NCBI RefSeq assembly: GCF_001591025.1
Contig: NZ_BCTZ01000026.1
Coordinates: 1-64,000 of the forward strand
Source of the DNA: Sphingomonas soli NBRC 100801
Lineage (GTDB): Bacteria > Pseudomonadota > Alphaproteobacteria > Sphingomonadales > Sphingomonadaceae
Length of the DNA: 64,000 nt
Direction: 5' to 3'
Under the pieces are notes generated by a model, which was given only the letters and a program-made list of their open reading frames with translations, was not told where the DNA came from and did no database searches. The first letter of the stretch is position 1. The number at the start of each line of letters is the position of its first letter. The translations under genes were made by a program, and so were the position numbers. Shown here one piece after another: positions 57,227-64,000 of the stretch.

Positions 57227-57260
57227 CAGACCCGCCATAAGATTTTGCTATGTGTTCGGC

Positions 57261-58445
57261 ATGAAGCCGTTCGATCTCAATCTTCGCCACGTCCGCGCCA
57301 TCCACGCAATCTATGCGCGCGGCAGCATGAGCGCCGCAGCCGAAGCGGTGAGCCTGTCGCAGCCCGCGCTGACCCAGGGTATCGCCAAGCTGGAGCGCCA
57401 GCTGGGCGTGCGACTGTTCGAGCGGCGCGCGGATGGCATGACCCCGACCGAGGCCGGCAAGATCTTCGCCGAGCGCGCCGCCGCGGCGATCGCGCATCTG
57501 GCCGCAGCATCGCCGCGCCGGGGAACACGCGGGTTTGCCCGTCCCGAATTGCTGATGACATCGACCCAGCTCGGCGCGTTCCTGGCGCTGGCGGATGCGG
57601 GCAGCTTTGCAGGAGCATCGCAGGCGACGGGGCTTTCCCAGCCCGCGCTGCACCGCGCGGTCCGCGATCTGGAGCAACTGGGGGCGCAGCCCTTGGTCGA
57701 CCGGCGGGGGCGCGGCGTGGCGCTGACCGACGTGGCGCGCCGCCTGGCACGCGGGGTGCGGCTGGCCGCCGCAGAGCTGGCCGCCGCCATCGCCGAAACC
57801 GCACCCGATGGCGGCGAAGGCGGGCGGATCGTGATCGGCGCGATGCCGCTGTGCCGGGCGCAATTGCTGCCCGCAGCGCTGGCGAAGTTCGTGGGCAGCG
57901 GAACCAGCGCGACGATCGACGTGCTCGAAGGATCGTGGCGCGAACTCGTCGAACCGCTTCGCGACGGCGCGGTGGACTTCATGATCGGCGCGCTCCGCAG
58001 CGAGGAGGTGCCCGATCTGGTGCAGACACCCTTGCTGGCCGACCGGCTGGCAGTGATCGGGCGAACCGGCCACCCGCTGGCCGGCCGCAACCCGGACCTT
58101 GATGCGCTGGCGCAATATCCATGGATCGTCAGCCATGCGGGAACGCCGCTGCGCACGCATTGGGAGGCGATCTTTCACGATCGCCCCCTGCCCGCCGCGC
58201 CGATCGAATGCGGATCGGTGATGACCATCCGCGGCGTGCTGCGCGACAGCGACTTCCTGACCCTGCTTTCCCCCGATCAGGTGGGAATCGAGATCGAGAC
58301 CGGGATGCTCACGCGAATCGGCGGCGAGCTACCCGGAACGGTGCGCACGATCGGCGTGACGACGCGCGCGGGATGGCGGCCAACGCTGGCGCAAAACCGC
58401 TTTCTGGACCTGCTCAACGAACAGGGACTTCAGCTTTCCGAATAG
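57261..58445 (+). CDS. LysR-family regulator with two N-terminal helix-turn-helix domains
   Basis: 394 residues from the ATG at 57261; a GTG at 57252 is an alternative. Two separate LysR-type HTH domains occur in tandem: residues 8-65 ([38 protein letters not shown]) and 100-160 ([32 protein letters not shown]). One substrate-binding domain follows (about 180-390). Normal LysR proteins (~300 residues) have one HTH. Divergent from ligK and next to the DUF1932/ligJ genes, so it is likely the local regulator of the pathway. Confidence 0.87.
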   Translation: MKPFDLNLRHVRAIHAIYARGSMSAAAEAVSLSQPALTQGIAKLERQLGVRLFERRADGMTPTEAGKIFAERAAAAIAHLAAASPRRGTRGFARPELLMTSTQLGAFLALADAGSFAGASQATGLSQPALHRAVRDLEQLGAQPLVDRRGRGVALTDVARRLARGVRLAAAELAAAIAETAPDGGEGGRIVIGAMPLCRAQLLPAALAKFVGSGTSATIDVLEGSWRELVEPLRDGAVDFMIGALRSEEVPDLVQTPLLADRLAVIGRTGHPLAGRNPDLDALAQYPWIVSHAGTPLRTHWEAIFHDRPLPAAPIECGSVMTIRGVLRDSDFLTLLSPDQVGIEIETGMLTRIGGELPGTVRTIGVTTRAGWRPTLAQNRFLDLLNEQGLQLSE

Positions 58446-58499
58446 CTCTGCGTGGATTTGGATTAGCTGCCAAATCGCGGCAAGCCTAGCCTGATCCCC

Positions 58500-59354
58500 A
58501 TGGAGAGAATTGCGCTGATCGGGTTTGGGGAAGCCGGTGCTGCGTTCGCGGAAGACGCAGACTGGCGAAGCCGGGCATGCGCCTATGATCTGAAAACCGA
58601 CGACGCCGCGAGCCGGGCCGCCAAGCTTTCCGACTATCAGGCCGCCGGCGTGGCTGCCGCGCTGAGCGCCCGTGAGGCGCTCGACGGCGCACAGGTGATC
58701 TTCTGCCTGGTGACCGCCGATCAGGCGCTGGGCGCGGCGCAGGCCGCCGCCGTCACGGCCGGTGCCTTGTGGCTCGATTGCAACTCGGTAGCGCCCGAAA
58801 CAAAGCGGGCAGCGGCACAGGCGGTGGAGGCGGCAGGCGGGCGCTATGTCGATGTCGCGGTAATGTCCCCCGTGCGCCCCGCGCGGCGCGGCGTGCCCCT
58901 GTTGCTGAGCGGGCCGCATGCGGAGGACGCGGCCGCCGCGCTTCGCACGCTTGGTTTCGCCAAGGTTAGAGTCGTGGATGGACCGGTCGGCGCGGCTTCC
59001 TCGATCAAGATGATCCGCTCGGTGATGGTGAAGGGCCTGGAGGCGCTTTCCGCCGAATGCGCGCTGGCGGCGGAGGCGGCCGGAGTGCGCGACGAAGTGC
59101 TCGCATCGCTCGATGCAAGCTGGCGCGAGGAAAGCTGGACCACGCGCTTCGATTACAATCTCGATCGCATGCTGGTGCACGGAACGCGCCGCGCCGCCGA
59201 GATGGAGGAAGTCGTCAAGACGCTGGAAGCGCTGGGCACCGGCGCGGCGATGTCGCGCGGGACGGTCGAGCGCCAGCGCGCCCTGGGCAGGCTGGGCGTC
59301 TCCCCGCCCGACGGGCTCGACGCAAAATTAGCCGAGATTGGGAAGCACATATGA
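58500..59354 (+). CDS. DUF1932-type NAD(P)-binding oxidoreductase
   Basis: 284 residues. N-terminal Rossmann domain (IALIGFGEAGAAFAED, FCLVTADQALGAAQAAA) with DUF1932 C-terminal helical domain (SSIKMIRSVMVKGLEAL). Similar to 6-phosphogluconate/beta-hydroxyacid dehydrogenases. The substrate is unknown; in the PCA 4,5 cluster it may act on a side product or keto-acid intermediate. Stop overlaps ligJ start by four bases (ATGA), so it is coupled to the pathway. Confidence 0.83.
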   Translation: MERIALIGFGEAGAAFAEDADWRSRACAYDLKTDDAASRAAKLSDYQAAGVAAALSAREALDGAQVIFCLVTADQALGAAQAAAVTAGALWLDCNSVAPETKRAAAQAVEAAGGRYVDVAVMSPVRPARRGVPLLLSGPHAEDAAAALRTLGFAKVRVVDGPVGAASSIKMIRSVMVKGLEALSAECALAAEAAGVRDEVLASLDASWREESWTTRFDYNLDRMLVHGTRRAAEMEEVVKTLEALGTGAAMSRGTVERQRALGRLGVSPPDGLDAKLAEIGKHI

Positions 59355-60370
59355 TCATCGATTGCCACGGCCATTACACCGTCCTGCCCAAGGCGCACGA
59401 CGCCTGGCGCGAGGAACAAAAGGCGGCGTTCAAGGCGGGAACGCCCTGCCCGCCCTATCCCGAGATCAGCGACGACGAGATTCGCGAGACGATCGAGGCG
59501 AACCAGCTTCGCCTGATCAAGGAGCGCGGCGCGGACCTGACGATCTTTTCGCCGCGCGCATCGGCGATGGCGCCGCATGTCGGCGACGAAGCGGTCGCGA
59601 AGGAATGGGCCTTCCGCTGCAACAATTTGATCGCGCGCGTGGTCGGGCTGTTCCCCGAGACGTTCGTCGGCGTGTGCATGCTGCCGCAGAGCCCCAAGGC
59701 GGACATGACCAATTCGATCGCCGAGCTGGAGCGCTGCGTGAACGAGCTGGGGTTCATCGGCTGCAACCTCAATCCCGATCCCGGCGGCGGGCACTTCACC
59801 CATCCGCCGCTGATCGACCGTTATTGGTATCCGTTCTACGAGAAGATGGTCGAGCTGGACGTGCCCGCGATGATCCACGTCTCGGGGAGCTGCAATCCGG
59901 CGATGCACGCGACCGGCGGCTATTATATCGCAGCCGACACGATCGCGTTCATGCAGCTGCTGGAAGGCGATCTGTTCGCCGACTTCCCGACGCTCAGGTT
60001 CATCATCCCGCATGGCGGCGGCGCGGTGCCCTATCATTGGGGGCGCTATCGTGGGCTGGCGGACATGCTCAAGAAGCCGTCGCTCGACGAATATCTGATG
60101 AACAACGTGTTCTTCGATACCTGTGTCTATCACCAGCCGGGCATCAATCTGCTCGCCGATGTGATCGACAATAAGAACATCCTGTTCGGCAGCGAGATGG
60201 TGGGCGCGGTGCGCGGGATCGATCCGACGACCGGGCATTATTTCGACGACACCAAGCGCTATGTCGACGCGCTGGAGATCAGCGACGCCGAGCGCGCCGC
60301 GATCTTCTCCGGCAACGCCCGCAAGGTGTTTCCGCGCCTCGACGCCAAGCTGAAGGAGCGTGGGTTGTGA
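59351..60370 (+). CDS. ligJ: 4-oxalomesaconate hydratase
   Basis: Hydrates 4-oxalomesaconate to 4-carboxy-4-hydroxy-2-oxoadipate. 339 residues from the ATG at 59351; the ORF extends upstream in frame over the DUF1932 gene as antisense-free but unconserved sequence. Amidohydrolase fold: MIIDCHGHYTVLPKAHDAW with a metal-ligand His pair, PAMIHVSGSC and RFIIPHGGGAVPYHWGRYRGL. It ends 148 bases before ligA, with a long inverted repeat in the gap. Confidence 0.94.
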   Translation: MIIDCHGHYTVLPKAHDAWREEQKAAFKAGTPCPPYPEISDDEIRETIEANQLRLIKERGADLTIFSPRASAMAPHVGDEAVAKEWAFRCNNLIARVVGLFPETFVGVCMLPQSPKADMTNSIAELERCVNELGFIGCNLNPDPGGGHFTHPPLIDRYWYPFYEKMVELDVPAMIHVSGSCNPAMHATGGYYIAADTIAFMQLLEGDLFADFPTLRFIIPHGGGAVPYHWGRYRGLADMLKKPSLDEYLMNNVFFDTCVYHQPGINLLADVIDNKNILFGSEMVGAVRGIDPTTGHYFDDTKRYVDALEISDAERAAIFSGNARKVFPRLDAKLKERGL

Positions 60371-60382
60371 TGGGGCTGCATT

Positions 60383-61771
<1,389 letters not shown>

Positions 61772-61802
61772 CCGCCATCCCGGCGAAAATGGAGTATAGA
61801 CT

Positions 61803-62744
61803 ATGAAAATCGCACTCGCGGGCGCCGGCGCCTTTGGGGAAAAGCATCTCGACGCGCTCAAGCTGATCGAGGGCGTGGAAGTCGTCTCGGTCGTCGGGCG
61901 GAGGCTGGAGCCGACCCAGGCGGTCGCCGCGAAGTACGGCATCCCCCACGCCACCACCGAGCTGAGCGAAGCGCTGGCACAGCCCGGTCTCGACGCGGTG
62001 ATCCTCGCCACGCCGACCCAGATGCACGCGTCGCAGGCGATCCAGTGCATGGAAGCAGGCAAGCACGTCCAGGTCGAGATCCCGCTGTGCGACAGCCTGG
62101 CGGACGGCGAGGCGGTGCTGGCCAAGCAGCAGGAGACCGGGCTGGTCGCGATGGTCGGCCACACGCGGCGCTTCAACCCGAGCCACCAGTTCATCCACAA
62201 CAAGATCACTGCGGGCGAGCTGAACGTCCAGCAGATGGACGTGCAGACCTATTTCTTCCGCCGCAAAAACATGAACGCCAAGGGCGAGGCGCGGTCGTGG
62301 ACCGATCACCTGCTGTGGCACCACGCCGCGCACACCGTGGATCTGTTCGCATATCAGGCAGGCCCGATCGTGGCAGCCAATGCGATCCAGGGCCCGATCC
62401 ATCCCGAGCTGGGCATCGCGATGGACATGTCGATCCAGCTCAAGGCCGAAAGCGGCGCGATCTGCACGCTCTCGCTGAGCTTCAACAATGACGGCCCTCT
62501 CGGTACCTTCTTCCGCTACATCTGCGACAACGGCACCTGGATCGCGCGCTACGACGATCTTGTGAACGGCAAGGAAGAGCCGGTCGACCTGACCGGCGTG
62601 ACCGTATCGACCAACGGCATCGAACTGCAGGACCGCGAATTCGTGGCCGCAATCCGCGAAGGGCGCGAGCCCAACGCCAGCGTGGCGCAGGTGCTGCCCT
62701 GCTACCGCGTGCTCGACCAACTGGAGAGGCAGCTCGAGGGATGA
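61803..62744 (+). CDS. ligC: 4-carboxy-2-hydroxymuconate-6-semialdehyde dehydrogenase
   Basis: NADP-dependent dehydrogenase that oxidises the LigAB product (as its hemiacetal) to 2-pyrone-4,6-dicarboxylate. 313 residues of the Gfo/Idh/MocA type: Rossmann IALAGAGAFGEKHLDALK, VILATPTQMHASQAIQ, and HTRRFNPSHQFI plus SWTDHLLWHHAAHTVD of the substrate domain. It feeds LigI in the leftward operon. Followed three bases later by a small unknown gene. Confidence 0.95.
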   Translation: MKIALAGAGAFGEKHLDALKLIEGVEVVSVVGRRLEPTQAVAAKYGIPHATTELSEALAQPGLDAVILATPTQMHASQAIQCMEAGKHVQVEIPLCDSLADGEAVLAKQQETGLVAMVGHTRRFNPSHQFIHNKITAGELNVQQMDVQTYFFRRKNMNAKGEARSWTDHLLWHHAAHTVDLFAYQAGPIVAANAIQGPIHPELGIAMDMSIQLKAESGAICTLSLSFNNDGPLGTFFRYICDNGTWIARYDDLVNGKEEPVDLTGVTVSTNGIELQDREFVAAIREGREPNASVAQVLPCYRVLDQLERQLEG

Positions 62745-62747
62745 AAT

Positions 62748-63131
62748 ATGGAGGAATTGGCGGCGATCGCGCGTGAAGTGGACCTGTTGGAGAAGGTGCA
62801 GAGCCAATTGGCGGCCGTCTCCAGCCGGAATGACGAGCAGCGGCGGCATGATCTGATCGAACTGCGGCGTGCGCTGTCGGCGCAGATCGCAGCGGTGGGC
62901 AAGGTCGCGGATCCGGTCTTCGCCGCGCATGGCGATGACGAGATGCTCCGAATCTATCGCGCCAAATTCTCGAAGATGCGCTCGGCGGCAGCGCTGCACC
63001 AGGCCGATTGGCCAGCGGTGCTGCTCGGCGAACGGCCCGAGGAATATCGCGCTTCGGCGCTGGGGGTTCGCGAGGCGAACCGCGATTTCGTGGCCTGGGT
63101 GCGGACCGCGCTCAAAGCCTTAAAAGGATAA
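62748..63131 (+). CDS. Small helical protein of unknown function in the lig operon
   Basis: 127 residues, soluble, with no signal peptide. Largely helical and charged (LLEKVQSQLAAVSSRNDEQRR; DLIELRRALSAQI), with no catalytic motif I recognise. Its start is three bases after the ligC stop and pobA follows ten bases later, so it is certainly in the pathway operon. It may be an accessory or regulatory protein; function cannot be stated. Confidence 0.75.
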   Translation: MEELAAIAREVDLLEKVQSQLAAVSSRNDEQRRHDLIELRRALSAQIAAVGKVADPVFAAHGDDEMLRIYRAKFSKMRSAAALHQADWPAVLLGERPEEYRASALGVREANRDFVAWVRTALKALKG

Positions 63132-63141
63132 GGAAACTGGG

Positions 63142-64000
63142 ATGAAGACGCAGGTAGCGATCATCGGCTCTGGCCCATCTGGGCTGTTGCTGGGTCATTT
63201 GCTCAAGCAGGCCGGCGTGGACTGCATTGTCGTGGAGCGACAGGCCCGCGAATATGTCGAGGGACGTATCCGCGCCGGCGTGCTTGAAACCGTCACCACC
63301 GACCTGATGCACAAGCTGGGGATCGATGCCGGCCTGAATGCCAACGGCCTGCTGGAAGAAGGGTTCAACCTGGCGGACGGCGAGAAGCTGATCCGCATCG
63401 AGATCACCAAGCTGACCGGCAAGCATGTCGTCGTTTACGGCCAGACCGAAGTGACCCGCGACTTGATCGACGCAGCGCCCGAGCGCGGGCTGGAGATCGT
63501 GTTCGAGGCCAAGGATGTCGCCATCCATGGCGCGGACAGCGATACGCCTGCGATCACCTATATCAAGGACGGGGTCGAACACCGCGTCGATTGCGATTTC
63601 ATTGCCGGTTGCGACGGCTTCCACGGTCCCTCGCGCAAGGCGATCCCCGCCCCGCTGATCCGCGAATTCGAACGCGAATATCCGTTCGGCTGGCTCGGCA
63701 TTCTGGCCGATGTGCCGCCCTGCCACCCCGAATTGATCTATTCGAACGGCCCGCGCGGCTTCGCGCTCGCATCGATGCGTTCGCCGACGCGCAGCCGCTA
63801 TTACATCCAGGTTCCGCTGACCGACAAGGGCGAGGACTGGAGCGAGGACCGGCTGTGGGACGAGCTGGCGCTGCGCTTCGATCCGATCTCGCTCAACCGC
63901 GTAGTGCGCGGACCCGCGCTCGAAATGTCGATCGCGCCGCTGCGTTCCTATGTTTGCGAGACCATGCGCCATGGACGGCTGTTCCTGGCGGGCGACGCCG
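63142..64000 (+). CDS. pobA: 4-hydroxybenzoate 3-monooxygenase (partial, cut by window end)
   Basis: FAD/NADPH aromatic hydroxylase converting 4-hydroxybenzoate to protocatechuate, the pathway's entry step. 286 codons are visible; the C-terminus (about 105 residues) lies outside the window. FAD motif VAIIGSGPSGLLLGHLLKQAG at residues 5-25, RIRAGVLETVTTDLM, substrate region YVEGRIRAGVLE and the FAD/NADPH-binding DG motif FIAGCDGFHGPSR. The last visible residues, RLFLAGDA, begin the GD motif. The start follows aagga six bases upstream. Confidence 0.95.
   Translation, partial: MKTQVAIIGSGPSGLLLGHLLKQAGVDCIVVERQAREYVEGRIRAGVLETVTTDLMHKLGIDAGLNANGLLEEGFNLADGEKLIRIEITKLTGKHVVVYGQTEVTRDLIDAAPERGLEIVFEAKDVAIHGADSDTPAITYIKDGVEHRVDCDFIAGCDGFHGPSRKAIPAPLIREFEREYPFGWLGILADVPPCHPELIYSNGPRGFALASMRSPTRSRYYIQVPLTDKGEDWSEDRLWDELALRFDPISLNRVVRGPALEMSIAPLRSYVCETMRHGRLFLAGDA

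Overview
The window is GC-rich chromosomal DNA from a sphingomonad-type alphaproteobacterium (Sphingomonas, Sphingobium or a relative). The main evidence is the complete protocatechuate 4,5-cleavage pathway of the LigABCIJKU type, the TonB receptor/SapC/cupin/flavin-halogenase locus, a methionine synthase split into two proteins, the PhaR/PHA genes, and many short palindromic intergenic repeats bounded by gtcatccc/ggatgac. No rRNA, tRNA, CRISPR array, phage or insertion sequence was seen. The species cannot be named from the sequence.

Layout. 1-6.6 kb: housekeeping genes (ybeY, a CorC/HlyC CBS protein, a membrane-anchored sorbosone-type dehydrogenase, a PHA-granule-type protein, a VOC protein, lnt) ending with metK, which has an unusual upstream regulatory region. 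6.6-9.7 kb: a frameshifted membrane protein, gdhA and trmB. 9.7-16.3 kb: a leftward TonB-receptor/SapC/cupin/tryptophan-halogenase-like operon behind two tandem LacI-type operators. 16.3-24.3 kb: xth, an S41-like peptidase, a lone CpaF ATPase, a double-DTG retropepsin with a PDZ domain, an exported methyltransferase and a soluble MCP-like protein with reversed domain order. 24.3-27.1 kb: PHA genes (phaR, small PhaC-like protein, thiolase). 27.2-33.4 kb: alr, an MHS-family transporter, a second TonB receptor, and an aldo/keto reductase behind two tiny lipoproteins.

33.5-39.2 kb is a methionine/SAM-cycle operon: an ArsR-methyltransferase fusion regulator, metF, and metH in two pieces. A perfect 22-bp palindrome just before the regulator gene resembles (17 of 22 positions) a palindrome upstream of metK 28 kb away, so both loci may be controlled by this regulator. 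39.2-42.2 kb holds a double-PilZ protein and a NarL/LiaS-type two-component pair. 42.3-47.9 kb is a chaperone-usher pilus operon with DUF4402-type subunits. 48.2-52 kb is a signalling block (lipoprotein, single receiver, FixJ-like regulator, FixL-like kinase, HisKA_2 kinase). A 15-base motif recurs (14/15) upstream of the pilus operon and of the HisKA_2 kinase.

53-54.4 kb is a decayed two-component-type propeller gene. 54.5-64 kb encodes 4-hydroxybenzoate catabolism. PobA makes protocatechuate; LigAB opens the ring 4,5; LigC oxidises the semialdehyde to 2-pyrone-4,6-dicarboxylate; LigI hydrolyses the lactone; LigU tautomerises and LigJ hydrates oxalomesaconate; LigK cleaves the product to pyruvate and oxaloacetate. 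ligK-ligU-ligI run leftward; a LysR regulator with two helix-turn-helix domains, a DUF1932-type dehydrogenase, ligJ, ligA, ligB, ligC, a small unknown gene and pobA (cut by the window end) run rightward.
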